Notes: generated by a model not told the origin, from the sequence alone. DNA of 64,000 nucleotides from Aeromicrobium camelliae (GCF_003850045.1 NZ_RQJX01000004.1:62001-126000); one strand, 5' to 3'. Positions 35,455-43,732 are shown, counted from the stretch's first letter. Made by a program: numbers and translations.

Positions 35455-36348
35455 ATGAGGAGCATGGCTCTCCCGCCCGCTCTCGAAGGTTTCACTGAAC
35501 GCAGCCTCGATGTGAACGGCGTCCGCCTGCACGTCGTCGAAGGCGGCACCGAGCACGACGGCCCTCCGATCGTGCTCGTGCACGGGTGGCCGCAGCACTG
35601 GTGGATCTGGCGCGACGTCATGCCGGTGCTCGCCCGACGGCACCACGTCGTGGCGGTCGACCTCCGCGGCCACGGCTGGAGTGCCGCACCCCGCGCTCGT
35701 GGCGACGCCTACGACAAGCGGGTGCTGGCCCGCGAACTGCTCGCGCTGCTCGACGAGTTGGGCCTCGACCGGCCGGTGCTCGTCGGGCACGACTGGGGCG
35801 GATGGGTCTCGCTCGTCGCGGCCTCGCTGGCCCCGGAGCGACTGCACGGCGTCGTCGGCATCGCGATCGTCGCCCCGTGGGCCACCGTCCCGCTGCGCGA
35901 CCTCTGGCGGTTCGGCTATCAGCTCGTGGTCGGCGGTCCGCTCGGCTACCTCGCGCACACCGCGATGAAGCAGCGCTTTCTGCGCCTCGTGTTCCGCCTC
36001 GGAGCCGGGCGCGGGCGTCGCCTCGCGAGCGACGAGCAGAAGGTGTACCTCGAGCGCTTCCGCGAACCCGCGCGGGCACGCGCGGGCGTGGCGATGTACC
36101 GGCGCTTCCTCACCCACGAGATGCCGGCCGCGCTGCGGGGTCGTTACGCGCGCCCGGTGCCCACGGATTTTCCCGTCCTGCTCCTGCCAGGCCGTGACGA
36201 CGGCGTGCTCGCTCCCGAGCTCGTCCGCCGGGCCGAGGCTCCGAACGTGGAGGTGCGGGTCGTCGAGGGCGCCGGACACTGGGTGCCCGAACAGCAGCCG
36301 GAGGTCGTCGTGGAGCAGGTCGAGCGCTTCGTGTCGGCGATGCCATGA
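35455..36348 (+). CDS. Alpha/beta hydrolase, epoxide-hydrolase-like
   Basis: 297 residues. HGWPQHWWIW is the HGxP oxyanion motif, VGHDWGGW carries an Asp nucleophile (typical of epoxide hydrolases and haloalkane dehalogenases), GRDDGVL an acid and GAGHWVPEQQP the His. ATG 35455 and ATG 35464 are both possible starts. A lid-domain Tyr pair, needed for true epoxide opening, is plausible but not proven by motif. It may hydrolyse epoxides or haloalkanes. Confidence 0.82.
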   Translation: MRSMALPPALEGFTERSLDVNGVRLHVVEGGTEHDGPPIVLVHGWPQHWWIWRDVMPVLARRHHVVAVDLRGHGWSAAPRARGDAYDKRVLARELLALLDELGLDRPVLVGHDWGGWVSLVAASLAPERLHGVVGIAIVAPWATVPLRDLWRFGYQLVVGGPLGYLAHTAMKQRFLRLVFRLGAGRGRRLASDEQKVYLERFREPARARAGVAMYRRFLTHEMPAALRGRYARPVPTDFPVLLLPGRDDGVLAPELVRRAEAPNVEVRVVEGAGHWVPEQQPEVVVEQVERFVSAMP

Positions 36349-36355
36349 TGACGAG

Positions 36356-37366
36356 GTGAGCCTCGACGACTTCATCGCCGGCCTCCCGAAGGCCGAACTC
36401 CACGTCCACCACGTCGGTTCGGCCTCGCCGCGCACGGTGGCTGAGCTCGCTGCGCGGCACGCGGGCGAGACCCCGGTCCCCGCTGACCCGGAACGGCTGG
36501 CGGAGTACTTCACGTTCACCGACTTCGCGCACTTCGTCGAGGTGTACCTGTCGGTCGTCGATCTGCTCCGCACGCCCGAGGACATCTGGACGCTCACGCA
36601 CGAGGTCGCGCGGGACCTGGCCGGCCAGAACGTGCGGTACGCCGAGCTGACGATGACGCCGTACACGTCCATCGTCCGCGGCATCTCCGCCGAGGCGTAC
36701 GTCGAGGCCATCGAGGACGCGCGCCGCACTGCCGAGCGCGACTTCGGGCTGACGTTGCGCTGGTGCTTCGACATCCCCGGCGAGTCGGGCCTGGAGGCCG
36801 CGGACGTCACGCTCGAGACGGCGTTGCGGCTGCGGCCGGAGGGTCTCGTCTCGTTCGGCCTCGGCGGCCCGGAGATCGGCGTTCCCCGGCCACAGTTCGC
36901 CCCGCATTTCGAGCAGGCGATCGCGGCCGGCTTGCGGTCGGTGCCGCATGCCGGGGAATCGACAGGACCGGAGACGATCTGGGAGGCCATCCGGTTCCTC
37001 GGCGCCGAACGCATCGGCCACGGGATCTCCGCGGCCCAGGACACCCGACTCCTCGAGTACCTCGCCGAGCACGGCATCGTCCTGGAGGTGTGCCCGACCT
37101 CGAACGTCCGCACCCGGTCGACCCCGTCGTTCGAGGAGCATCCGCTGCCGGCCCTCGTGGCCGCCGGCGTTCCGGTGACGATCAACTCCGACGACCCGCC
37201 GATGTTCGGCACCACACTCAACCGCGAGTATGCGGTCGCCGCGGAACTACTCGGCCTGGACGAACGAGGGGTCGCCGACCTGGCCCGGGGCGCCGTTCGC
37301 GCCAGCTTCGCCGACGACTCCGTGCAGCGGGAGATCCTCGACGAGATCGAGCGCTACGCGAGCTGA
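36356..37366 (+). CDS. Adenosine-deaminase-family amidohydrolase
   Basis: 336 residues. The metal motif is HVH (His16, His18), with HAGES, GHGIS and NSDDPP further along, so a Zn-dependent purine-type deaminase is clear. The segment after HVH reads HVGSAS, where adenosine deaminases have LDG or LEG; the Asp/Glu that binds the ribose 5'-hydroxyl is replaced by Val20. That favours a substrate other than adenosine, perhaps a 5'-modified nucleoside; aminofutalosine is one candidate. Similar proteins occur in Streptomyces. Start GTG 36356. Confidence 0.85.
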   Translation: MSLDDFIAGLPKAELHVHHVGSASPRTVAELAARHAGETPVPADPERLAEYFTFTDFAHFVEVYLSVVDLLRTPEDIWTLTHEVARDLAGQNVRYAELTMTPYTSIVRGISAEAYVEAIEDARRTAERDFGLTLRWCFDIPGESGLEAADVTLETALRLRPEGLVSFGLGGPEIGVPRPQFAPHFEQAIAAGLRSVPHAGESTGPETIWEAIRFLGAERIGHGISAAQDTRLLEYLAEHGIVLEVCPTSNVRTRSTPSFEEHPLPALVAAGVPVTINSDDPPMFGTTLNREYAVAAELLGLDERGVADLARGAVRASFADDSVQREILDEIERYAS

Positions 37367-37394
37367 TCGGCTGACGGTCGAGTTCCCAGCGCTC

Positions 37395-38030
37395 TCATCG
37401 GGAAGCGTTGTGCTTGCCGATGTCCTCGAGGATGCCGTTCAGCTCAGGGTGGATCGTGTGACTCATCCGCGTGATGAGGCCTCGACTCGCCAGGAGTCTC
37501 GGCGAGAGGGAACTCAGGGCGCGGTTCAGCTCAGCCGGATCGAGCCGCTCCGTCACCGGATCCTGGAACCGGGTGCTCACGCCTCGACCGAACTCCCCGA
37601 TCGACACGGTGCGCTTGTCCTCCGGATGCGAGCAACCAGGGCGGTCGACGGTGAGCACGTGAGCGGGGGCGGCGTCCTCTGCCGCAGATGGCACGACGCG
37701 GCCGAACCCGTACTGCATCACCGAGGGTTCCTTCCTTCTCCAGGACGTACTGGGCTGGACCACGACCAGCGCATGGGACTTGCGATCATGGCGGTATAGA
37801 GCCTCCGCCAAGGACGCCGCGAAGTGCTCCTGGCGCGTGCCGTGCACCTCGTCGACGGGGAAGCTCAGCCACAGCGTCTTGCGGTTCGACGACGAGCGGT
37901 ACTCCTCCACCGCGTTGATCTCGACTCCGCGGGTCACGGGGTAGATCACGTGATGGGAGGCGACGATCATCCACTTCCGTCCCAGCACGCGGCTGCGGCT
38001 GGGGACGTCGAAGGGCCGGCGGCGGAACAT
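37395..38030 (-). CDS. Hypothetical protein
   Basis: 211 residues without a domain I recognise. It contains Arg-rich ends, KWMIVASHHVIYPVTRGVEINAVEEY and a Cys-His near the middle (GCSHPEDKRTVS); no signal peptide or membrane helix is seen. ATG 38030 has AAGGAGTCACC upstream, a good ribosome site, so it is probably real. It sits alone between the deaminase and the exporter gene, and its codon use looks less biased than that of its neighbours. It could be an acquired gene. Confidence 0.6.
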   Translation of the reverse strand: MFRRRPFDVPSRSRVLGRKWMIVASHHVIYPVTRGVEINAVEEYRSSSNRKTLWLSFPVDEVHGTRQEHFAASLAEALYRHDRKSHALVVVQPSTSWRRKEPSVMQYGFGRVVPSAAEDAAPAHVLTVDRPGCSHPEDKRTVSIGEFGRGVSTRFQDPVTERLDPAELNRALSSLSPRLLASRGLITRMSHTIHPELNGILEDIGKHNASR

Positions 38031-38164
38031 GGTGACTCCTTGGTCTGAGCGAACGTCGTGCGGACGGCGCGGCGCTGCCTTCTTCGCTGCTCATGCTGCC
38101 AGGCGCTTGAGTGGAGGGCGTCCAGGGTCGGCACCCGCGGCCTCGCTGGTCGCCGCGCGCACGC

Positions 38165-39094
38165 TTAGGCCGGCTGGCGTGAGAGTTCTCGCCGTGGGGC
38201 CACGACCAGCAAGGTGGCGACCAGCGCGAGCCCGAGCCCGGCGGCGGTCAGCGCGGTGAGCGGTTCGTCGAACATCGCCGCTCCCCACACCGTCGTCACG
38301 GGCGGCACGAGGAACATCAGGCTGTTGACCGTGGTCACGCCGGTCCTCCTCAGCAGCAGCCAGTACAGACCGTAGCCGCCGAAGGTCGACAGGACGACGA
38401 GCCACGTCATCGCGACCCAGAAGGAGGCGGTCGCCGGCGGGATCGCGTCCCCGGCGACCACGGCCATCCCAGTGAAGCTCACTGCCGAGGTCAGGCAATG
38501 GATGGTCAGCGCGCTGAGCGGCGCCGTCGGAGCGGGAGCGCGCCGTTCGATGAACGTCGCGGCCACGAGCGACACCATGCCGGCGAACGGCACCGCGTAG
38601 GCCCACCACGGCGTTCCGCTCGCGACGTGGGTGGCGTCCACCCACGTCACCAACGCGACCCCGACCAGCCCGAGCACGAGCCCGATCCACTGCCGCCCCG
38701 TTACCGCCGTTCCCAGGAGGGGTCCGACGAGCGCCGCGACCACGAGCGGCTGGATGCCGTCGATGAGGGCGGTGGTGCCGGTGCTCACCCCCAGGTCGAT
38801 CGCCCAGTACACGGTCAGCAGATACCCCGATTGGGAGAGCGCGCCGACCGCCACCTGGCGCCCGACACCGCGTCGCGCCAGTCGCTGCTTCCCGGACTGG
38901 TTCCTCAGGAAGAACGGCACCAGGACGAGAGCCAACGGGAGGAACCGCCACATCAGGATCGTCGGCACCGCCGCGTCCTGCGCGCCGAGCTTGGCGCCGA
39001 TGAAGCCGGACGACCAGCAGATCACGAACAGCGCGGCGAGGCCGAGTGTGATCACGCCATGGCGACCCACTGGTATACCGATCGGTTTAGTCAT
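38165..39094 (-). CDS. EamA/DMT-family exporter
   Basis: 309 residues, ten predicted helices in two five-helix repeats (FVICWSSGFIGAKLG in the first, TFGGYGLYWLLLRRTG in the second). DMT exporters move amino acids, nucleosides or drugs outwards. ATG 39094 is chosen because TACGGT (minus strand) lies 6 bases upstream, a leaderless start; the longer frame runs through the divergent TetR gene. The TetR repressor at 39131 probably controls it. Confidence 0.87.
   Translation of the reverse strand: MTKPIGIPVGRHGVITLGLAALFVICWSSGFIGAKLGAQDAAVPTILMWRFLPLALVLVPFFLRNQSGKQRLARRGVGRQVAVGALSQSGYLLTVYWAIDLGVSTGTTALIDGIQPLVVAALVGPLLGTAVTGRQWIGLVLGLVGVALVTWVDATHVASGTPWWAYAVPFAGMVSLVAATFIERRAPAPTAPLSALTIHCLTSAVSFTGMAVVAGDAIPPATASFWVAMTWLVVLSTFGGYGLYWLLLRRTGVTTVNSLMFLVPPVTTVWGAAMFDEPLTALTAAGLGLALVATLLVVAPRRELSRQPA
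39074..39089. promoter_or_regulatory. TetR operator 1, inside the exporter's first codons
   Basis: TATACCGATCGGTTTA, one mismatch from the perfect site at 39105. It covers codons 2-7 of the exporter, so repressor bound here would block elongation or assist looping with site 2, 31 bases away centre to centre. Confidence 0.7.
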
Positions 39095-39104
39095 AGACCG
39101 ACCG

Positions 39105-39120
39105 TATACCGATCGGTATA
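39105..39120. promoter_or_regulatory. TetR operator 2 between exporter and TetR gene
   Basis: TATACCGATCGGTATA is a perfect 16-base palindrome. It overlaps the TetR -10 (TAAAAT 39119-39124, 6 bases before ATG 39131) and the exporter -10 (TACGGT, minus strand, 39101-39106). Confidence 0.85.
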
Positions 39121-39130
39121 AAATGGCCAC

Positions 39131-39706
39131 ATGACGACGACGCTGACACCCAAGGCCCGCGCAGTGCTGACCGCCGCCTCGGAGCTGTTCTACGCCCAGG
39201 GCATTCACGCGGTGGGCGTCGACGCGATCGCTGAGCGTGCCGGGGTCACCAAGAAGACGTTGTACGACCGTTTCGGCTCCAAGGACCGTCTCGTCGTCGA
39301 GTATCTGCGCGATCGAGACGCGCAGTGGCGCACCTTCCTCGACCCGCGGATCGAGGCCGCGGGGCCGGTGCCGGCGCAACGACTGGCCGCGATCTTCGAC
39401 GCGTCAGCCGAGTGGGCGGCCGAACGCGGGACCAAGGGCTGCGGCATGGTCAACGCGCACGCGGAGATCAGCGACCCCGACCATCCCGCCTATCGGGTCA
39501 TCGTCGGGCAGAAGCAGTGGATGCTGCGGTTGTTCCGCGAACTGGCCGAGGCGGCTGGGGCGGGCGACCAGACGGAGTCGCTGGCCGAGGAGATCCTCCT
39601 CCTGCACGAAGGGGCGCTGGTCGCCGCGGGCATCGGGGTGCTTCCCGACGCCTTCGCGCGAGCACGCGACCTTGCCGTCAGTCGGCTCGCCGCAGCCGTC
39701 CGCTGA
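39131..39706 (+). CDS. TetR-family regulator of the divergent exporter
   Basis: 191 residues. HTH segment FYAQGIHAVGVDAIAERAGVTKKTLYDRFGSKDRLV, then a C-terminal domain of the TetR_C type (TKGCGMVNAHAEISD). ATG 39131 is leaderless after TAAAAT. It very likely represses the DMT exporter and itself through the two TATACCGATCGG sites. The inducer is unknown. Its 3' end overlaps the convergent serine hydrolase by 29 bases. Confidence 0.9.
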   Translation: MTTTLTPKARAVLTAASELFYAQGIHAVGVDAIAERAGVTKKTLYDRFGSKDRLVVEYLRDRDAQWRTFLDPRIEAAGPVPAQRLAAIFDASAEWAAERGTKGCGMVNAHAEISDPDHPAYRVIVGQKQWMLRLFRELAEAAGAGDQTESLAEEILLLHEGALVAAGIGVLPDAFARARDLAVSRLAAAVR

Positions 39707-40493
39707 CCCACTGGCCGATGGCGGCCATCGCGCTGAGCACATCGTCGCGCCGGTCGCCGCCGTCAGGATCCCACTGCGCCAGCACGGCATACGCGATCGC
39801 GGCGTCGGGTCCGCCGACCACGCCGACATCGGCGCGAACGCCCGCATCGGTCCCGGTCTTATTGGCCAGGCGCACGCTGCGGTCCGCCTCCCGATGCGCC
39901 AGCGGGTCGAGACCGAAGGCCGAGGCGACCATGGAGAGGTCCGTGTTCACCCGCAGCCACCCGAGCACCTGTTCACTCACCGGCGCGGCGAGGACCTCTG
40001 CCCGCGACATCCGGACCATGAGGTCGGCCAGCTCCGCGGCGGTACCGACCGAGAGCGCGGGCGGGTCGTCGGGTGCCCGCTGATCGCGGACCCGGTCGAG
40101 CAGCCGCGAGTCGGTGAAACCGAGCGTCTTGGTCAACGCCGTGACCGACTCGAGCCCCAACCGCCGCAGCAGCGCATTGGTGGCGAGGTTGTCGCTGACG
40201 GCCCCGACGAGCCAGCACGCGTCCTCCGCGCTCAGTTCCGGTTGTCGCAGCACCTGCCAGAGGCCGGAATCGGCGACCTGGTCCTCGCGGTCCCGGCTCA
40301 GCTGCTCGGCAGGATCGAGCTCTCCTGACGCGAAACGCCGCGCCGCCTCGATGAGGACGAACAGCTTCCCGACGCTCGCAGTGGAGACGACGGCGTCCGG
40401 CTGGTGGGCCGCGATGACCTCGCCCGTGCGGGCGTCACGCAGGCACACCGACCACGACACTCCGGCAGGAAGGGCCGGCAGCGCCGGGGTCAC
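39678..40493 (-). CDS. Serine hydrolase with class A beta-lactamase fold
   Basis: 271 residues. Ser40-Val-Gly-Lys43 (SxxK), Ser99-Asp-Asn101 (SDN) and Lys211-Thr-Gly (KTG) are the three penicillin-recognising motifs. There is no signal peptide, and the omega-loop Glu of true beta-lactamases (ExxLN) is not found in the region after SDN, so antibiotic hydrolysis is doubtful. GTG 40493 overlaps the LLM oxidoreductase stop (GTGA), so the two are translated together. A peptidase or esterase role in the cytoplasm is possible. Confidence 0.82.
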   Translation of the reverse strand: MTPALPALPAGVSWSVCLRDARTGEVIAAHQPDAVVSTASVGKLFVLIEAARRFASGELDPAEQLSRDREDQVADSGLWQVLRQPELSAEDACWLVGAVSDNLATNALLRRLGLESVTALTKTLGFTDSRLLDRVRDQRAPDDPPALSVGTAAELADLMVRMSRAEVLAAPVSEQVLGWLRVNTDLSMVASAFGLDPLAHREADRSVRLANKTGTDAGVRADVGVVGGPDAAIAYAVLAQWDPDGGDRRDDVLSAMAAIGQWVSGRLRRAD

Positions 40494-41512
40494 CGATTCG
40501 GTTCCCAGCCGATCGCCGGCAGGACGTGCTCGGCGAGCGCGCCGAGCAGTCGCGCGTTGTAATCCACGCCCAGCTGGTTGGGGACTGTGAGCAGCAGGGT
40601 GTCGGCCTCGCGTACGGCCTGATCCTGGGCGAGTTCCTGGGCGAGGGCATCGGGTTCGCCGACGTAGGACTTGCCGAAACGCGCGAGACCGCCGTCGAGG
40701 AACCCGACCTGGTCCTCTCCGGAGCGGTCGCCGAAGTACATGCGGTCGCGGTCGTCGAGGAGCGGGATGACACTGCGGCTCACCGAGACCCGCGGCTCGC
40801 GGTCCCATCCCGCCTCCGCCCACGTGCTCCGGAACCGCTGGATCTGTTCGGTCTGCAACTCGTCGAAGGGGACTCCGGTGTCCTCGGTCAGCAGCGTCGA
40901 GCTCATGAGGTTCATGCCCTGGCGAGCGGTCCACTCGGCGGTCGCCCGCGTGCCCGAACCCCACCAGATGCGCTCGGGGAGGCCGGGCGCTTGAGGCTGG
41001 ATCGGCAAGGGGACCTCCTGGCCGGTCATCTTCGGGTCGGACGTCGCGATGCCGGCGCCGGCGATCGCGGCGCGGAACAGTTCGGCGTGGGCGCGGGCCA
41101 TGTCCGCGTCGGTCAGGCCCTCCGGCGGCACGTGCCCGAAAGCCTCGTAACCGCGCTGAGCCGGCTCCGGTGACCCGCGGCTGATGCCGAGCTGGAGTCG
41201 CCCTCCGGCGATGAGGTCGGCCGCGGCGGCCTCCTCAGCCATGTAGAGCGGGTTCTCGTAGCGCATGTCGATCACCCCGGTGCCGATCTCGATGCGCGAG
41301 GTCCGCGCACCGATCGCCGCCAGCAAGGGGAACGGTGCGGCGAGTTGGCGGGCGAAGTGATGAACGCGCACGTACGCGCCGTCGATGCCGATCTCCTCGG
41401 CGGCGACGGCCAACTCGATCGACTGCAGCAGCGCATCGGCCCCGGTGCGGGCCTGCGAGCCCGGCACCGCCTGCCAATGACCGAAGGACAGAAACCCGAC
41501 TCGCTTCTTCAC
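40490..41512 (-). CDS. LLM-class flavin-dependent oxidoreductase
   Basis: 340 residues of the luciferase-like monooxygenase TIM-barrel family (VGFLSFGHWQ at the start, GGRLQLGISRGSPEPAQRGYEAFG in the flavin region). It uses FMN or F420; the sequence does not tell which. The downstream serine hydrolase is coupled. Upstream lies a 60-base inverted repeat. Substrate unknown. Confidence 0.87.
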   Translation of the reverse strand: MKKRVGFLSFGHWQAVPGSQARTGADALLQSIELAVAAEEIGIDGAYVRVHHFARQLAAPFPLLAAIGARTSRIEIGTGVIDMRYENPLYMAEEAAAADLIAGGRLQLGISRGSPEPAQRGYEAFGHVPPEGLTDADMARAHAELFRAAIAGAGIATSDPKMTGQEVPLPIQPQAPGLPERIWWGSGTRATAEWTARQGMNLMSSTLLTEDTGVPFDELQTEQIQRFRSTWAEAGWDREPRVSVSRSVIPLLDDRDRMYFGDRSGEDQVGFLDGGLARFGKSYVGEPDALAQELAQDQAVREADTLLLTVPNQLGVDYNARLLGALAEHVLPAIGWEPNR

Positions 41513-41544
41513 GACTTCACCCTACGCCGGGCACGCTCCCCACC

Positions 41545-41604
41545 AGATGTGGTCAGCACTGGGTCACCGAAGCTGGTCGAAGTGACCCGGAAGTGACCAC
41601 ATCT
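41545..41604. repeat. 60-base interrupted palindrome / hairpin
   Basis: Outer stem AGATGTGGTCA (41545-41555) / TGACCACATCT (41594-41604), a 5x5 internal loop, inner stem GGGTCAC/GTGACCC and a 14-base apical loop. It lies between the transaminase stop and the LLM gene start. It could end the transaminase transcript or be a mobile REP-like element; no second copy was noticed in the window. Confidence 0.7.
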
Positions 41605-41612
41605 CGCCGACG

Positions 41613-42737
41613 TCAGCGCACGGCGGTCGCGATGCGCGTGATGCCGGCTTCGAGGAGCTCGGGCGTGGTGGCGTAGTTGAGCCGGGCGTGCCGCCGGCCT
41701 CCCTCGCCGAACGGCAGCCCGGAGTTCAGCGCGACCCTCCCACGCTCGAGGATCCGGGCCGCGGGGTCGTCGCCCAGCGCGGCCGGGAACTCGAGCCAGG
41801 CGAGGTACCCGCCGGGGCCTTGCGTCCACCGGACGTCCGGAAGATGCGTGGAGAGAAGGCCGCGAAGGATCGCCCGGTTCTCCTCCAGATCACCGATGAG
41901 CGCGTTCAGCCACTCGCGGCCTTCGCTCACCGCGGCGACGTGCGCGGCCAGGCCGAACTGGCTCGCACCGTGGCCCGCGAGCGGCGGCAGCGTGGCGAGC
42001 TCGTCGGCTGCCTCCGGTCCGGCGAAGAGCAGACCCGCCTTCACGCCCGCCAGATTGAAACCCTTGGACGCCGAGGTGGCCACGTAGGACCGCTCGCTCC
42101 CGGCGACGGAGAGGAACGGCACGAACCCCGCAGGCACGAGCAGCGCGTGGATCTCGTCGACGAGCACGCGGGCGCCGCGCTCGGCGGCGATGCGCGCCAC
42201 GGCCTCGAGTTCGGCCCGCGTGTGGACCGCGCCGGTGGGATTGTGCGGGCTGCACAGCAGATAGGCAGCGCCGGGTCCGACGCGCCGGAGCACGGTGTCC
42301 AGTCGGTCGAGGTCGAGGCGGCCGTCCGGTCCGAGCGGCGCCGTTTCGAGCCGCCTCCCGGTCCACTCGATGACGTCGAAGAACGGCGGATAGACGGGCG
42401 GGTTGAGCACGAGGGGCGCCCCGGGTTCCGTGCTCAACTCGATGGCCGTGCGCAACCCCGTCATGACGTCGGCGACCTCGAGACCGGTCTCCGCGGAGGG
42501 CGCCCACCCCCAGCGAGCGGAAGCGAAATCGGCGAAGGCCCGCAGGTAGTGCCCCGACTGCGGGTACCCGACGTCTCCGCGCTCGAGCAGCGCGGTCACC
42601 GCCCGGCGCACCGGCTCCGGCGGCGCCACGTCCATCTCCGCCACCCACATCGGCAGGACGTCCGACGGGTACTCGCTCCACTTGAGGCTGGTGCGCTGAC
42701 GCAACTGCTCTTCGGTCATCTCCCGCAACGGCCGCAT
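41613..42737 (-). CDS. MalY/PatB-type PLP aminotransferase (C-S lyase)
   Basis: 374 residues, fold type I. PLP Lys225 (TSASKGFNLAG), SPHNPTG (163-169) and Asp194 (VLVDEIHA) are in place; LPMWVAEMDVAPP near the N-terminus is the MalY/PatB signature. Such enzymes cleave cystathionine or cysteine conjugates. It diverges from the isocitrate-lyase-like gene; 42738-42856 is the shared control region. Confidence 0.88.
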   Translation of the reverse strand: MRPLREMTEEQLRQRTSLKWSEYPSDVLPMWVAEMDVAPPEPVRRAVTALLERGDVGYPQSGHYLRAFADFASARWGWAPSAETGLEVADVMTGLRTAIELSTEPGAPLVLNPPVYPPFFDVIEWTGRRLETAPLGPDGRLDLDRLDTVLRRVGPGAAYLLCSPHNPTGAVHTRAELEAVARIAAERGARVLVDEIHALLVPAGFVPFLSVAGSERSYVATSASKGFNLAGVKAGLLFAGPEAADELATLPPLAGHGASQFGLAAHVAAVSEGREWLNALIGDLEENRAILRGLLSTHLPDVRWTQGPGGYLAWLEFPAALGDDPAARILERGRVALNSGLPFGEGGRRHARLNYATTPELLEAGITRIATAVR

Positions 42738-42783
42738 GCGTCCATCGTGCCCGCTCCCGCAACGGAACGGGCGAGGAAGGGCT

Positions 42784-42813
42784 TGACAGTGTGACGTGCA
42801 TCTCTCCTATGAT
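42784..42813 (+). promoter_or_regulatory. Strong sigma-70-type promoter of the lyase/hydro-lyase operon
   Basis: TTGACA (42784-42789), 18-base spacer, TATGAT (42808-42813). This is the closest match to consensus in the window. A start near 42820 gives a 36-base leader with GAGGAG (42847-42852). Confidence 0.8.
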
Positions 42814-42818
42814 CCGTA

Positions 42819-42840
42819 TTACGTAAAGCGTTCCGTAAAG
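42819..42840. promoter_or_regulatory. Repeated CGTAAAG boxes at the operon start
   Basis: CGTAAAG occurs at 42822-42828 and 42834-42840, 12 bases apart; the first overlaps the palindrome TTACGTAA (42819-42826). They lie at the predicted +1, where the IclR-family regulator encoded at the end of the operon could bind as a repressor. Confidence 0.55.
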
Positions 42841-42856
42841 TGAAACGAGGAGTTCG

Positions 42857-43723
42857 ATGCCCAACCGATTGCGCGCTCAGCTGGACGACGACCTGGTGAT
42901 CGCACCCGGCGTCTGGGACGGGCTCACCGCGGTACTCGCCGAGCAGGCCGGGTTCTCCGCGCTCTGCGCGTCCGGCTTCGCGATCTCCGCGTCGCTGGGC
43001 TACCCCGACGCGGAGCTCTACACGATGACCGAGAACCTCCAGGCGGTGCGCACGATCCGCGAGGCCAGTTCCCTGCCGCTCGTCGCGGACATCGACACCG
43101 GCTACGGCAACGCCGTCAACGCGGTGCGCACCGCCCGTCGCTTCCTCGACGCCGGGGTGGAAGCGGTCTTCATGGAGGACCAGGAGTCGCCGAAGCGATG
43201 CCCGCTGACCACCGGCGCCGCCCTCCCGCTTCTCGACGTCACGACCGCTGCCGGAAAGGTACGGGCCGTGAAGGACACCGTCGGCGATGAGGTCCTCGTC
43301 ATCGCCCGCACCGACGCGCGCGGCGACGAGGCGATCCGGCGCGCGCTGGCCTACGTCGAGGCCGGAGCCGACCTCATCATGCCGGTGACCAAGACCTTCA
43401 GCACGGTCGAGGAGTGGGCACGCTGCCATGCCGAGGTGGGTGTCCCGCTGATGGCCACGCTCACCGCGTCGGCGTGGACGGAGAAGGCGTTCACGCCCGC
43501 CGTCATGCGCGAGATCGGTGTCGGGCTGGCCATCTTGCCCACGCAGCTCCTGATGACCGTCGCCGGCGCCGCTGAGCGCACGCTGGCGCGCCTCGCCCGC
43601 GGTGACGACCCCGCCACCGTCGGCACGGCAGAGAACGCGATGGCGCACGATCGGTTCGTCGATCTCATCGGGACCGCGGACGTCGAACGGCTCCAGCACA
43701 CCTACCTGCCCGAGAGCGCTTGA
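42857..43723 (+). CDS. Isocitrate lyase/PEP mutase-superfamily lyase
   Basis: 288 residues. TIM barrel with metal ligands ADIDTGYG (Asp78, Asp80) and MEDQ (Glu107). The catalytic loop is SPKRCPL: Cys115 is kept as in isocitrate, methylisocitrate and dimethylmalate lyases, but the usual GH after KRC is replaced by PL. It should cleave a hydroxy-di- or tricarboxylate by retro-aldol/Claisen reaction to an oxoacid and a second acid. ATG 42857 has GAGGAG at 42847. It opens a five-gene cluster with a hydro-lyase, a permease and an IclR regulator. Confidence 0.88.
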   Translation: MPNRLRAQLDDDLVIAPGVWDGLTAVLAEQAGFSALCASGFAISASLGYPDAELYTMTENLQAVRTIREASSLPLVADIDTGYGNAVNAVRTARRFLDAGVEAVFMEDQESPKRCPLTTGAALPLLDVTTAAGKVRAVKDTVGDEVLVIARTDARGDEAIRRALAYVEAGADLIMPVTKTFSTVEEWARCHAEVGVPLMATLTASAWTEKAFTPAVMREIGVGLAILPTQLLMTVAGAAERTLARLARGDDPATVGTAENAMAHDRFVDLIGTADVERLQHTYLPESA

Positions 43724-43732
43724 GGGGGACCG

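Noticed and set aside
35002-37221. 739-codon minus-strand open frame across the hydrolase and deaminase genes
   Set aside because: Composition is Ser/Arg-rich and not protein-like; it spans two real genes on the other strand.
39678-40493. Call as antibiotic-resistance beta-lactamase
   Set aside because: No signal peptide and no omega-loop Glu could be found, so resistance is not supported.
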